A stretch of 64,000 nt of DNA from SZUA-368 sp028533045. Lineage in GTDB: Bacteria; Spirochaetota; Spirochaetia; DSM-2461. Positions 40,211 to 49,350 of this stretch are shown here, piece by piece (within the stretch, counting starts at the first letter, position 1; the number at the start of each line of letters is the position of its first letter). The notes under the pieces were generated by a model, which did not search any database, was not told the origin of the DNA, and saw only the letters and a program-made list of their open reading frames with translations. Location: the NCBI GenBank assembly GCA_050031985.1, contig JBNAIG010000026.1, forward strand, positions 19,790-83,789, given 5' to 3'. A program made the translations under genes and the position numbers.

Positions 40211-42049
40211 ATGTATATTCGAGCTAAATTACTATTATTGTTTCTTGTTGTTATTATGATTTTTACAGGGGCCACTGTTTTTATGCAGCGGTCTATGACG
40301 GAGATGAACCGTTTGCAGGAGGCGAGCCGGGATGCGGCTCTTGCTTTGTATAAGTGGGAGACTCTGGCCTTTTCTTTAAAGAAGCTTTATACGGAGACCG
40401 ATTTTGTCGGTACCTATGAGGAGGAGTGGGTTCCTAAACTGGACGCTTTTTATGCGGCTATAGACGAGATGTCAACTAATCCCGTTCTGGCGAAGGACCC
40501 TCTGACTTTGGAGAAACAGGAGCATCTTGTTGCTTTATGGGGATTCCTTAAGCCCAATACGCGTTTTGTCACCCTTTTTGCCGAAGATGAGCTGAATAGT
40601 CAAATTTTAACAGACTCAATTGAAAATCCGCTTCTCATTCTTTCCGACGCTTCCATTGCTGTTGAGCGGGGTTATTATATTAATCTTCTTAATTTTAATT
40701 CAAAGATGGAGTCTATGATTTCCGCTTCTTCCGCTTTTGAGTTACTTCTTCTGGAAATGCCCGAGATTATTGACGGGCTGACCGTAAAGATGGCCAGACA
40801 GCAGATGATTCTTGTTTACGGGGTTATTGGTCTGGTCGTTTTTATTTCTGTTGCTATGGTTTATTTCTTTGCGTCCCGTCTTCGTAACCGTCTTAACGGT
40901 GTAGAGAAGATTATGAGTTCCATTGCCAATCAGGATTTAACGGTTACTGTGGAAAATTCCGTTAAGGACGAAACGGGGCTTTTAACCGATCATGCCAATC
41001 GTGTGATGGAGCAGCTTAAAACTATTGTGGGAGACATAAAGACCAGCGTTTTGGAAGGACAGAGACTGAGAGAGGAGATGGGGGCCAGTACGACCCAGTC
41101 TACCGCCTCTATGACGCAGATTACGGCTAACCTGAATAATATGGAGCGTCAGTTTGATTCCCTGGACAAGGTTGTAAACGAGGTTTTTGATGCTTTAGGC
41201 CGGATTAATACTAAGCTGGACAGCCAGGTAACCGGTGTGGAGAAACAGTCTGCCGCTGTTGCCGAATCTTCTGCTGCAATAGAAGAGATGATGGCCTCTG
41301 TGGGAAGTGTTTCCCGGGTTGCCACGGAACGGGCCGCTCTGGTGGAAAGTCTTGTTAAGGCTACCGGAGAGGGGAGTGACAGGGTTCGGGTAACCAATCA
41401 GGCGATAAATCAGGTTTCCTCAGATATTGAGGAGATGATGGAGATTATCGAGATTATCAATAGCATAGCCGATCAGACCAACCTTCTCTCCATGAATGCT
41501 GCCATAGAAAGTGCCCATGCCGGTGAAGCGGGTAAGGGATTCGGTGTTGTGGCCGATGAAATCCGTAAGCTGGCCGATTCCACCGGAGAAAACGCCCAAA
41601 TAGTCGCCCGATCCCTTCAAGCTATCACCGACAAGATAAAGGAAGCCCATGAGAGCAGCCAAATCAGCCTTGATAATTTCTCCCACATAGAAAAGGAAGT
41701 CGCTCAGACCTCTCAGTCTCTTGTGGAAATCTCCCGTTCTATGGATGAAATTTCCGGCGGCTCCAAAGAGGTGCTGGCCGGTACGGAAGATGTGCGGGAG
41801 GTTACTGTGGAGATTCTTGATGAGGTGAAGTTTCTTCAGGGTGAATCGGAGAGCATTACCGGCAGTATGGCCAGTCTCCAACAGCTCTCATCCTCTGTTC
41901 TTAACGGGATAAAGGAGATAAATCTGGGGAGCCGTGAGGTGATTAATGCCATGGGCGACTTGCAGGATGTGGGGGAAAGAAACCGGGATAATATGGAACT
42001 CCTGAGAGAGAAGGTAGACCGCTTTCGTACGGAAAGGGATGTGAGCTAA
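40211..42049 (+). CDS. Methyl-accepting chemotaxis protein
   Basis: 612 residues. Membrane helices at ~5-25 and ~198-218 flank a ~170-residue, mostly helical periplasmic sensor. HAMP domain ~220-275 (NRLNGVEKIMSSIANQDLTV). The signalling hairpin tip is in the conserved IIEIINSIADQTNLLSMNAA and IESAHAGEAGKGFGVVADEI near residues 412-455, with long flanking coiled coils carrying methylation-type Glu/Gln. It feeds the CheA-CheW pathway that controls flagellar rotation. No CheR/CheB pentapeptide is visible at the C-terminus. AAGGAGA precedes the ATG. Confidence 0.95.
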   Translation: MYIRAKLLLLFLVVIMIFTGATVFMQRSMTEMNRLQEASRDAALALYKWETLAFSLKKLYTETDFVGTYEEEWVPKLDAFYAAIDEMSTNPVLAKDPLTLEKQEHLVALWGFLKPNTRFVTLFAEDELNSQILTDSIENPLLILSDASIAVERGYYINLLNFNSKMESMISASSAFELLLLEMPEIIDGLTVKMARQQMILVYGVIGLVVFISVAMVYFFASRLRNRLNGVEKIMSSIANQDLTVTVENSVKDETGLLTDHANRVMEQLKTIVGDIKTSVLEGQRLREEMGASTTQSTASMTQITANLNNMERQFDSLDKVVNEVFDALGRINTKLDSQVTGVEKQSAAVAESSAAIEEMMASVGSVSRVATERAALVESLVKATGEGSDRVRVTNQAINQVSSDIEEMMEIIEIINSIADQTNLLSMNAAIESAHAGEAGKGFGVVADEIRKLADSTGENAQIVARSLQAITDKIKEAHESSQISLDNFSHIEKEVAQTSQSLVEISRSMDEISGGSKEVLAGTEDVREVTVEILDEVKFLQGESESITGSMASLQQLSSSVLNGIKEINLGSREVINAMGDLQDVGERNRDNMELLREKVDRFRTERDVS

Positions 42050-42132
42050 GCAATTTTAGGTTGTACAATTGACAGTAAATAGCCTATACTTGTAAAGTTG
42101 GTTTTCTAAAAGAGAGCGAGGTAAAAAGGTAT

Positions 42133-43026
42133 ATGAAAGTTTCCGATTATATGGACCAGTTACAGGTCATGGCTAAAAACCTGGAGGGGCGTGATTTCGG
42201 TTTCAGACCGGACAATGTCTATCAGAAGGGGAACGGTGAAAACCGGGAGATCATAGGCCGACTGCTGGACTCTCTTATGCTGCCCGGAAGCGGGTTGGAA
42301 AACAAGGAAGCTCTTAAAGCTCTTTATGAGAAGAGTCGGGAAGGTAAGGCTTGTATGCTTCTGGTGGAGCATTACAGCAACTTTGATTACCCCTGCCTCT
42401 TTAGACTGATGGAAAAGGACGCGGAACTCGGTCCTGAGGTGGCTTCGACGCTTCTTCCCATTCAGGGGATGAAACTGAGTGAGGGGAATCCGGTAACCGC
42501 CGCTTTTTCCAACTCCTACGATACGATTGTTATCTATCCCAGCCGTTCCATAGACAAGGTGGAAGATGAGGATGAAAAGAGGAAAATCCGGGAGATCAGT
42601 GTTCCCATCAATATTGCCGCTATCAAGGAACTGACCCACAAAAAACATTCCGGTCACATTATTACTGTTTTTCCCGCCGGGACCCGCTACCGCCCCTGGG
42701 ACCCCGGTTCACGCAAAGGGGTGAGGGAGATTTACTCCTACCTCAAGACCTTTGATTATCTCTGTTTTGTTTCCATTAACGGAAATACCCTGCTTCCTTC
42801 CCGGGAAGAGGCGATGGAAAAGGATGAACCCACCCGGGATATCATGACCTTTACCTTCTCCGAACCGGTTTCGGCCAAGGCCTTTAGAAAAGAGGCTGCC
42901 GCCGAAGTTCCCGAAGGAGAGGATCCCAAGCAGCATGTTGTGGACAAGGTTATGGACACTCTTTTTGCCATGCATGAAGAGAATGAACCGGCCCGTCTGG
43001 AGAAACGAAAGGCTTTGGACGCTTAA
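42133..43026 (+). CDS. PlsC-like acyltransferase
   Basis: 297 residues. Acyltransferase motif I is EHYSNFDYP (H-x4-D) near residue 78, and motif III appears as FPAGTRYRPWDPGSRKGVRE near 180, with the FPEGTR pattern slightly changed to FPAGTR. Such enzymes esterify glycerol phosphate or lysophosphatidate on the membrane's inner face. There is no membrane helix, so it resembles the soluble glycerol-3-phosphate acyltransferase type. GAGG precedes the ATG. Its end overlaps the convergent GNAT gene by four bases. Confidence 0.82.
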   Translation: MKVSDYMDQLQVMAKNLEGRDFGFRPDNVYQKGNGENREIIGRLLDSLMLPGSGLENKEALKALYEKSREGKACMLLVEHYSNFDYPCLFRLMEKDAELGPEVASTLLPIQGMKLSEGNPVTAAFSNSYDTIVIYPSRSIDKVEDEDEKRKIREISVPINIAAIKELTHKKHSGHIITVFPAGTRYRPWDPGSRKGVREIYSYLKTFDYLCFVSINGNTLLPSREEAMEKDEPTRDIMTFTFSEPVSAKAFRKEAAAEVPEGEDPKQHVVDKVMDTLFAMHEENEPARLEKRKALDA

Positions 43027-43910
43027 TAGTCAGGACTGAGTTTTTTGGAGTAGGTAATCAGTTGAGACTGAAAGCCCTTATCGGTAAAAAAATGATTCAA
43101 AACATTTTGTGAGGGGACCGACTCTACTAAAATTTGCGTAACTCCCCGCTTGTGAAGTTCCTCTTCCAGTTTGCTGTAAAGTTCTTCTGCTACACGGAGC
43201 CCCCGGTATTCGGGGAGGGTGTAGATATTGGTTATTACCGCTCCGTCTCCTGCCATATAATAGATAATAAAACCGGTTAGCTCACTGTTTGGTGATTCGG
43301 CGGTAATAAACTCAGAGTCCTCTTCCATTCTATGATAGAGTTGCTCTCCCGGTGCCAGCTCAAGGGGCAGTTCCTTCTCCCGTTCTTCCAATACCCGCAC
43401 ATCGAGCTTGTGAATCTCTTCCCGGTGATGTTCCGGGTTGGTGAGGAATTGGAAGTCGCTAAGGAGAAGCTCTTCCAGATCTTCCCGGGCCTCGCCCAGA
43501 CTAATCATGGTGCGGTAGTTTTCATATCCGTTTAGCCACTCCTGTATGTAGAGGCGGAGTTCTTTCGTTTTATAGCGGAACCAGAGCCGCTCCACTTCGG
43601 GCTTCTCCTTCAGAAGGTCTTTGAAGTTTCTGAACACGCCCTTTCCGGAGTGAAGAATGGAGCGGAGCCTGGTGCGGTAAAGAGGGTTATTGAGGGAAAG
43701 GACGAAGCGCTCCATGATGTTAAAGCCGTCCGCCGGTGTCCAGCGGGGAAGAGAGAGATAGCGGAGCTCTTCCGGATCTTCCTCTTCCTTCTGCTTTCGG
43801 GGGATCACAATCAGTTTTTCCACATCGAGGCAGAATATTTCGCTCTGGTTTTCCATACCGTAGATTATCTGTTCCAGAAGTTCCGGTGAGAGTACTATTT
43901 TTCTATTCAT
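43023..43910 (-). CDS. UPF0158-like domain fused to a GNAT acetyltransferase
   Basis: 295 residues from the ATG at 43910, which overlaps the proS stop by four bases. Residues ~1-150 follow the UPF0158 pattern (LLEQIIYGMENQSEIFCLDV, RWTPADGFNIMERFVLSLNN, RLRSILHSGKGVFRNFKDLL). Residues ~190-290 are a GNAT domain with the acetyl-CoA loop YTLPEYRGLRVAEELYSKLE and a late strand VPSQNVLNHFFTDKGFQ. The combination may acetylate a protein or small molecule. Translational coupling to proS is the only functional clue. Confidence 0.78.
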   Translation of the reverse strand: MNRKIVLSPELLEQIIYGMENQSEIFCLDVEKLIVIPRKQKEEEDPEELRYLSLPRWTPADGFNIMERFVLSLNNPLYRTRLRSILHSGKGVFRNFKDLLKEKPEVERLWFRYKTKELRLYIQEWLNGYENYRTMISLGEAREDLEELLLSDFQFLTNPEHHREEIHKLDVRVLEEREKELPLELAPGEQLYHRMEEDSEFITAESPNSELTGFIIYYMAGDGAVITNIYTLPEYRGLRVAEELYSKLEEELHKRGVTQILVESVPSQNVLNHFFTDKGFQSQLITYSKKLSPDY

Positions 43911-45577
43911 GATCTTAATCCCTCTTGCCGCTCCCACTCATGGAGGGTGGGGAGCAGGTCTTGATAGGGAATATAGTTTAGCGAACCGTCTTCCCGTTTA
44001 TATAACTCCACCTCTCCCGTTTCCAGGTAGCGGTTGGAAATGATGATGCGCCAGGGAATACCCAGCATATCGCAGTCGCGCAATTTTACACCGATACCCT
44101 CTTTTCTGTCATCTACCAGGGCCTGGCCGGCCAGTTTTTCTCCCAGGCCGAATACTTTTTCCTTTACGGTGGGCGATTTTCCAATTCCCATGATAAAGTA
44201 GCGGAAGGGGGCCAGCTCCGCCGGCCAGAGGAGGCCTTTCTCGTCCCGGTTGGATTCGGCAGCCCCGTAAAGAAGCCGTCCCAAACCAATTCCGTAACTT
44301 CCCATAAAGGGAGTTTTTACCCGGTTATCTTCGTCCTGAAAGGTGAGGCCGAAGTGGCGGCTGTAGTAGTCGTCCAGTTTAAAAATATGAGCCAGTTCTA
44401 TGCCCCGGCTTCCTACTAAAGGTGTTCCGCAGATACGGCACACATCGCTGTTGCCCGCTTTTACAATGTCTCCGATTTTGTGGGCGTCAAAGTCCCTGCC
44501 AAAGTTTACATTCGCAAAGCAATAGCCTTCTGCTCCGGAAGGAAGGGTTAGGTTGGGGGTGTCCGCCACGCTGTCGTCCACCACAATGAGGCAGGAACTG
44601 CAGAGATTAAAGGGCGAGATTGAGTCGGGATTGATACCCAGGTCACGCATCTCGTCTTCCGTCGCGGGGGCCAGCTCCTCTTCGCCGATAATTTTTTTGA
44701 GTTTATCGGTACTCAGGGAAAAATCGTCCCGATAGAGGGCCATGATGAACTTTTTTCCCCCCTTGAATACTTTGCAGCGGGTTTTGTTTTTACAGCCTTT
44801 TCCTTCCTCGCAGGTTTTCTCTTCCATATCTTCCAGCGCTTCAGAGGGATTTACTTTTTCAAAGCGGGCGATGCTCCGGTTGGCCGTATAGCCGCAGCCG
44901 GGACAGCTGATTATGATGTTTTTCCCCCGTTCATGGGGGAGGTTGAATTCGTAGGAACGGGAGCCCTTCATAAAGCCCGGATCCGCTTCGGACGTGACAT
45001 AGGGGATGGAACAGCGCTTGAGAATCCGCTCGTAGGCGGCGAATATTTTAGGGAAGAAGTTATTCAGTTCCGTAAAATTCCGGTGAAAGGAGTAGCCGTC
45101 GTGCATAAGGAATTCCCGGGAGCGAATCAGGTAGCCCCGGGGGCGGATCTCATCGCGGAATTTAAGCTGATGCTGATAGACGAAAAGGGGCAGGTCCTTG
45201 TGGGACTTTATGTAGTCCTTAATCAGGTTGGTGACCGCCTCTTCATGGGTGGGGGAGAGAATTAGTGTTTTGCCCTGACGGTCGGTCATGCGGGCAATTT
45301 CCATGGAGGTGGTGTTGTTACGACCGGTTACTTCCCAAAGGCTTTCCGATGAAATGAGCGGGGTGGAGACTTCCATTCCCCCCAGTTTTTCCATCTCCTC
45401 CGAGATGATCCGTTTTAAGTTGTTCAGAACCCGCATCCCCAGGGGAAGGTAGGAAATAAACCCCCGCCCGCTGGGTTTGATAAAACCGGCTTCAAGAAGC
45501 AGGTCATTGCCTTTATAGGGGGTCCCTTTCTCGTTCAGCTTTCTATTTACCTTACCGGGCATATCGGAATAGTTCAT
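43907..45577 (-). CDS. proS: Prolyl-tRNA synthetase
   Basis: 556 residues, bacterial ProS type. It charges tRNA-Pro. Class II motifs: motif 1 around PLGMRVLNNLKRIISEEMEK, motif 2 KFRDEIRPRGYLIRSREFLM with the catalytic Arg (~133-152), motif 3 GSYGIGLGRLLYGAAE near 437. The editing insertion between motifs 2 and 3 (~220-400) is present, with a Cys-rich loop (TCEEGKGCKNKTRC), and two CxxC pairs (SCPGCGY and CRICGTPL) that may bind zinc; these flank the insert. Promoter TTGACC-N16-TAAAAT and an AAGGAAG SD precede the start. Confidence 0.95.
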   Translation of the reverse strand: MNYSDMPGKVNRKLNEKGTPYKGNDLLLEAGFIKPSGRGFISYLPLGMRVLNNLKRIISEEMEKLGGMEVSTPLISSESLWEVTGRNNTTSMEIARMTDRQGKTLILSPTHEEAVTNLIKDYIKSHKDLPLFVYQHQLKFRDEIRPRGYLIRSREFLMHDGYSFHRNFTELNNFFPKIFAAYERILKRCSIPYVTSEADPGFMKGSRSYEFNLPHERGKNIIISCPGCGYTANRSIARFEKVNPSEALEDMEEKTCEEGKGCKNKTRCKVFKGGKKFIMALYRDDFSLSTDKLKKIIGEEELAPATEDEMRDLGINPDSISPFNLCSSCLIVVDDSVADTPNLTLPSGAEGYCFANVNFGRDFDAHKIGDIVKAGNSDVCRICGTPLVGSRGIELAHIFKLDDYYSRHFGLTFQDEDNRVKTPFMGSYGIGLGRLLYGAAESNRDEKGLLWPAELAPFRYFIMGIGKSPTVKEKVFGLGEKLAGQALVDDRKEGIGVKLRDCDMLGIPWRIIISNRYLETGEVELYKREDGSLNYIPYQDLLPTLHEWERQEGLRS

Positions 45578-45586
45578 CTTCCTTTC

Positions 45587-45614
45587 ATTTTACACCATAT
45601 TCGGCTCAGGTCAA
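45587..45614 (-). promoter_or_regulatory. Promoter of proS
   Basis: Minus strand TTGACC (45609-45614), 16 bases, TAAAAT (45587-45592), ten bases before the proS ATG. Confidence 0.65.
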
Positions 45615-45658
45615 GGGATGGGCATGGACAAATCTTGCCAGCTATGGTCGAATAGGGT

Positions 45659-46210
45659 ATGGAAAAGTCACTCTCCCGTTATACTCAACTTTTTTTATCC
45701 TTCTTTAAAATATCTGCCTTCACTTTGGGGGGCGGGGCGGTGATGTTGCCTCTTATGGAAGAGGAATTCGTTCAGAGAAAGGGCTGGATCAGCGATGAAG
45801 ACATGCTTGATGTCTATTCTCTCTGCAATACTCTGCCCGGGGTGATTGCGGTTAACTCTTCTTTGATGATCGGACGAATGGCCGGAGGCTTCTGGGGCTC
45901 GGTATTCTCCGTATTCGGTGTTCTCCTTCCTTCGGTGGTCATTATTCTTGCTTTAGCCTCATCGATCCATCATTTGGCAGACAATCCTCAGGTGGAATGG
46001 GCTTTTCAAGGAGTTCGTGCCGGAGTATCTGCCATGCTGCTTCTGGTTTTTATTACCCTGGGGCGTAAGGTCCTCCATGACAAGAGGGAGCTTTTTCTTG
46101 CGATCTTTGCTTTTCTGATTTTGGAAGTTCTTGGATTAAGTGCTGTCTATACGGTTGTTATCTGTGCCTTTATGGGATGGCTGCTTTTTCGCGGGGAGGG
46201 GGAAGAGTGA
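45659..46210 (+). CDS. Short ChrA chromate transporter subunit 1
   Basis: 183 residues, the length of a single CHR domain. Signature FFKISAFTLGGGAVMLPLME (~14-33), SLCNTLPGVIAVNSSLMIGR (~56-75) and FGVLLPSVVIILALASSI. About five or six membrane helices. Short CHR proteins occur as adjacent pairs that act together to expel chromate or another oxyanion. Its stop overlaps the GTG of the second gene (GTGA). Confidence 0.88.
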   Translation: MEKSLSRYTQLFLSFFKISAFTLGGGAVMLPLMEEEFVQRKGWISDEDMLDVYSLCNTLPGVIAVNSSLMIGRMAGGFWGSVFSVFGVLLPSVVIILALASSIHHLADNPQVEWAFQGVRAGVSAMLLLVFITLGRKVLHDKRELFLAIFAFLILEVLGLSAVYTVVICAFMGWLLFRGEGEE

Positions 46211-46794
46211 TTTACCTGGAACTCTTTTGGGTTTTCTGCCGCATAGGGGTGGTCTCCTTTGGGGGCGGCTATGCCATGATATCCCTCATACGGTTGGAAG
46301 TGCTTTCCCGGGGCTGGTGTCTCCCCCATGAATTTGTCGATATGGTGGCCCTTTCCCAGATGACTCCCGGTCCGGTCGCTCTCAACACAGCTACCTATGT
46401 GGGAAAAGTCACCGCCGGTATTCCCGGATCTTTAGCTGCGACCTTGGGGCTCATCTTTCCCGCCCTCTGCCTTACGACTCTTGTAATCCGATTTCTTACC
46501 AGTGTTAAACAGAACCGTTCCGCCGAACCCTGGATTCGCGGTATTCGAGCGGCGGCGGTGGGGCTGATTGGCACGGCGGTTATCTTTTTTATGGAGAACT
46601 CTCTGGTGGAAGGAGAGTTAACAATCGAATGGGGAAGACTCATTCACCCCGGATCGTGGAAAGCCCCCGTCTTTTACTGGCAGGGGATCGTGATATTTAT
46701 TATCGTGTTGATTTTAAAGAAGAAGTTTAATTTAAAGCCGTTCTGGCTTATTCTGCTCTCATTGGGACTGGGAGCGGGACTGTTTTCTCTCTGA
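46207..46794 (+). CDS. Short ChrA chromate transporter subunit 2
   Basis: 195 residues from the GTG at 46207 (overlapping the first gene's TGA). Same CHR fold: FWVFCRIGVVSFGGGYAMIS, VALSQMTPGPVALNTATYVG (the PGP motif) and GSLAATLGLIFPALCLTTLV. The two halves correspond to the N- and C-terminal domains of long ChrA proteins and should have opposite membrane orientation. Chromate itself is not proven as substrate. Confidence 0.88.
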   Translation: MIYLELFWVFCRIGVVSFGGGYAMISLIRLEVLSRGWCLPHEFVDMVALSQMTPGPVALNTATYVGKVTAGIPGSLAATLGLIFPALCLTTLVIRFLTSVKQNRSAEPWIRGIRAAAVGLIGTAVIFFMENSLVEGELTIEWGRLIHPGSWKAPVFYWQGIVIFIIVLILKKKFNLKPFWLILLSLGLGAGLFSL

Positions 46795-46848
46795 TTCTGG
46801 ACGAATGACAACATAGAGGCTGTTACCCGTTGTCATCCGTCCCCTGTC

Positions 46849-48333
46849 TTACTGCGCCAGCCGTTCCGTAATGGCCTTGGCCGCTTTCTGGCCGTCTCCC
46901 ATGGCAAGAATTACCGTGGCCGCACCCTGGACGATGTCGCCCCCGGCGTAAACCCGGTCCATGCTGGTTCGGCCCGATTCGTCGGTGATGATAGTGCCCC
47001 ATTCGCTTACCTTCAGTTCCGGTGTGGTCTGGGAAATGAGGGGGTTCGATCCGCTTCCGATAGAAACTATACAGGCATCCACTTCAATTTCAAACTCGCT
47101 GCCCTTAATGGCCACCGGTCGGCGTCGGCCCGAATCGTCCGGCTCACCCAGTTCGTAGCGGAGGCATTCTATTCCCCGTACCCGATGTTCATCGTCACCC
47201 AGGATGCGCACCGGGTTGGTCAGCAAGTCAAAGACAATACCTTCCTCTTTGGCGTGGGCCACTTCTTCGGCACGGGCGGGCATTTCTTCTTCCGTTCGGC
47301 GGTAGATAATATGAACCTCTTCGGCTCCACCGCGCAGGGCGGTACGGGCCGCGTCCATGGCTACGTTTCCTCCTCCAAAGACGGCTACTTTTTTAGCCCG
47401 GAAGAGGGGGGTATCCGATTTATCACGGACAGTCGCCTTCATCATGTTGGCTCGGGTCAGGTACTCATTGGCCGAGAACACTCCTACGAAATTTTCCCCT
47501 TCGATTCCCAGGAATTTGGGAAGTCCCGCTCCGGTGGAGATATAGAGGGCGTCAAATCCATCCTGATTCAGAAGGGATTCGATTCGTCTGGTTCGTCCCA
47601 CGAGGAAGTTATATTCAAACTTGACTCCCATCTCTTCCAGGACCTGAACTTCCTCTTCCACAATGGCTTTGGGAAGACGGAATTCGGGTATCCCATAGAT
47701 GGTTACGCCGCCGGGCTTCTGGAAGGCTTCAAAAATCACCACTTCATGGCCTGCCCGGCGCAGTTCGGCCGCCGCAGTTAAACCGGAGGGGCCCGATCCT
47801 ATAACGCCTACTTTCTTACCCGTGGCGGAGGCTACCTGGGGGAGTACTTTTTCCTTGCGCGCCCGGTCCCAGTCGGCCAAAAAGCGCTCAATTCGGCCTA
47901 TCTGAACCGATTTCATCTTGTCCTTAAGGCTTTTTCCCACGGTACACTGTTCCATACACTGGCTTTCCTGGGGGCAGACCCGTCCGCAGATGGCAGGGAG
48001 GAGGCTGGACTGACGAATGATGGCTATGGCCTTGTCAAAATTTCCTTCTCCCGCTTCGCGGATAAAGCCGGGAATATCGATGCCCACGGGGCAGCCTTTG
48101 ACACAGGGCGCGTTTTTACACTGGATACAGCGCATGGCTTCCGCCTTAACCTGTTCTTCGAAGTAACCCAGGGCTACCTCATTCATATTCTTACCCCGAA
48201 CCTTCGGATCCTGGCTGGGCATATCCTGTACGGGAATAGACAGCCGATCCTTGGGCTTGAGTTCCATACCCTCGAACTTATTCAGTATATCCTGGGCTTC
48301 CTTTTTTAGTTCTTCCGGTTCTTTGTAGCTCAC
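46849..48333 (-). CDS. nfnB: NADH-dependent ferredoxin:NADP oxidoreductase large subunit (NfnB/GltD-like)
   Basis: 494 residues. N-terminal double 4Fe-4S domain with CIQCKNAPCVKGCPVGIDIP (~71-90) and CGRVCPQESQCMEQC (~115-129). FAD-binding GVIGSGPSGLTAAAELRRAG (~170-189) and NADP-binding VAVFGGGNVAMDAARTALRG (~315-334). In Nfn complexes the large subunit reduces NADP with electrons bifurcated from ferredoxin and NADH. Overlaps nfnA by four bases. A stand-alone glutamate synthase small subunit is the alternative, but no large gltB-type gene is near and the NfnA partner is, so Nfn is preferred. Confidence 0.88.
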   Translation of the reverse strand: MSYKEPEELKKEAQDILNKFEGMELKPKDRLSIPVQDMPSQDPKVRGKNMNEVALGYFEEQVKAEAMRCIQCKNAPCVKGCPVGIDIPGFIREAGEGNFDKAIAIIRQSSLLPAICGRVCPQESQCMEQCTVGKSLKDKMKSVQIGRIERFLADWDRARKEKVLPQVASATGKKVGVIGSGPSGLTAAAELRRAGHEVVIFEAFQKPGGVTIYGIPEFRLPKAIVEEEVQVLEEMGVKFEYNFLVGRTRRIESLLNQDGFDALYISTGAGLPKFLGIEGENFVGVFSANEYLTRANMMKATVRDKSDTPLFRAKKVAVFGGGNVAMDAARTALRGGAEEVHIIYRRTEEEMPARAEEVAHAKEEGIVFDLLTNPVRILGDDEHRVRGIECLRYELGEPDDSGRRRPVAIKGSEFEIEVDACIVSIGSGSNPLISQTTPELKVSEWGTIITDESGRTSMDRVYAGGDIVQGAATVILAMGDGQKAAKAITERLAQ

Positions 48334-49184
48334 TGCCGGGCCTCCAGCTTGTCCGCCGCTGCTTCGAGTCGGCAGTTATGTTCCGTTTCCTGGTCTTTGT
48401 AGGTATTAAGTCTTTTCATCATGTTGTCAAAGTCCACTTTGTGGCCGTCAAATTCGGGACCGTCTACACAGACAAATTTCGTTTCTCCCCCTATGTTCAC
48501 ACGGCAGCCGCCGCACATTCCCGTCCCGTCTACCATAATGGTGTTGAGCGATACGGTGGTCTTAACATTATAGGGTTTGGTGGTGAGGGCGCAGAACTTC
48601 ATCATAATGGGAGGCCCGATGGCGATAACTTCCGCCGGGGGCTCGTCCGATTCACAAAGTTCTTTGAGAGGTTCCGTTACCAGGGACTTTCGGCCGTAGG
48701 AGCCGTCGTCGGTACAGATAATAACCTCATCCGAATTGGAGCGAATCTCCTCTTCCATAATGACCAGCTCTTTGGAGCGGGCTCCCATGATGGAAATTAC
48801 CCGGTTCCCCGCCTTTTTATGGGCTTCCACGATAGGATTCATGGGAGCCACTCCGATTCCTCCGCCCACACAGACGACGGGGCGGTCATATTTTTGAATA
48901 TGGGTAGGCGTTCCCAAAGGGCCCAGCAGGTTGGCAATTTCATCGCCTTCGTTAAGCTGGCTGAGCTTGCGGGTTGTCGCACCAAGGGTCTGGAATACCA
49001 GGTCTATCGTACCGCCTTCGGGGTCGGCCTGGGCGATAGTAAGGGGGATTCTCTCTCCCCAGTCTTTGTCTAGCTGTAATATGATAAACTGACCGGCCTT
49101 GCGCTCCTGTGAAATCAGGGGGGCGGTCAGACGCATACGGAAAACATTCTCCGAAAGCTGGTTTTTCATGATAATTTTGGGCAT
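48330..49184 (-). CDS. nfnA: NADH-dependent ferredoxin:NADP oxidoreductase small subunit (NfnA)
   Basis: 284 residues, ferredoxin-NADP-reductase fold. FAD-binding region KAGQFIILQLDKDWGERIPLTI, the NAD-binding loop VCVGGGIGVAPMNPIVEAHK (~106-125), and a C-terminal 2Fe-2S site with MCGGCRVNIGGETKFVCVDG (~222-241), as in NfnA/SudB and PyrK. With NfnB it forms the electron-bifurcating transhydrogenase that links NADH, NADPH and ferredoxin pools, in keeping with an anaerobic fermentative life. AAGG precedes the ATG. Confidence 0.88.
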   Translation of the reverse strand: MPKIIMKNQLSENVFRMRLTAPLISQERKAGQFIILQLDKDWGERIPLTIAQADPEGGTIDLVFQTLGATTRKLSQLNEGDEIANLLGPLGTPTHIQKYDRPVVCVGGGIGVAPMNPIVEAHKKAGNRVISIMGARSKELVIMEEEIRSNSDEVIICTDDGSYGRKSLVTEPLKELCESDEPPAEVIAIGPPIMMKFCALTTKPYNVKTTVSLNTIMVDGTGMCGGCRVNIGGETKFVCVDGPEFDGHKVDFDNMMKRLNTYKDQETEHNCRLEAAADKLEARQ

Positions 49185-49316
49185 AGTAATAACCTTTTTG
49201 TTATAGCAGTGCTATTGTTTTCTCAAATTGTTATAATTTCCCAAATGAGGGAAAAAATCAAGACCAATATGGACGATGGATCGTATTCTGTCAGAAAAAA
49301 ACGAACACTCATCCCC

Positions 49317-49345
49317 TTGAATAGAAATCCCCCATCACCTAACAT
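49317..49345 (+). promoter_or_regulatory. Promoter of the third MATE gene, apparently leaderless
   Basis: TTGAAT (49317-49322), 17 bases, TAACAT (49340-49345), then five bases to the ATG. No SD. Confidence 0.6.
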
Positions 49346-49350
49346 GAATT

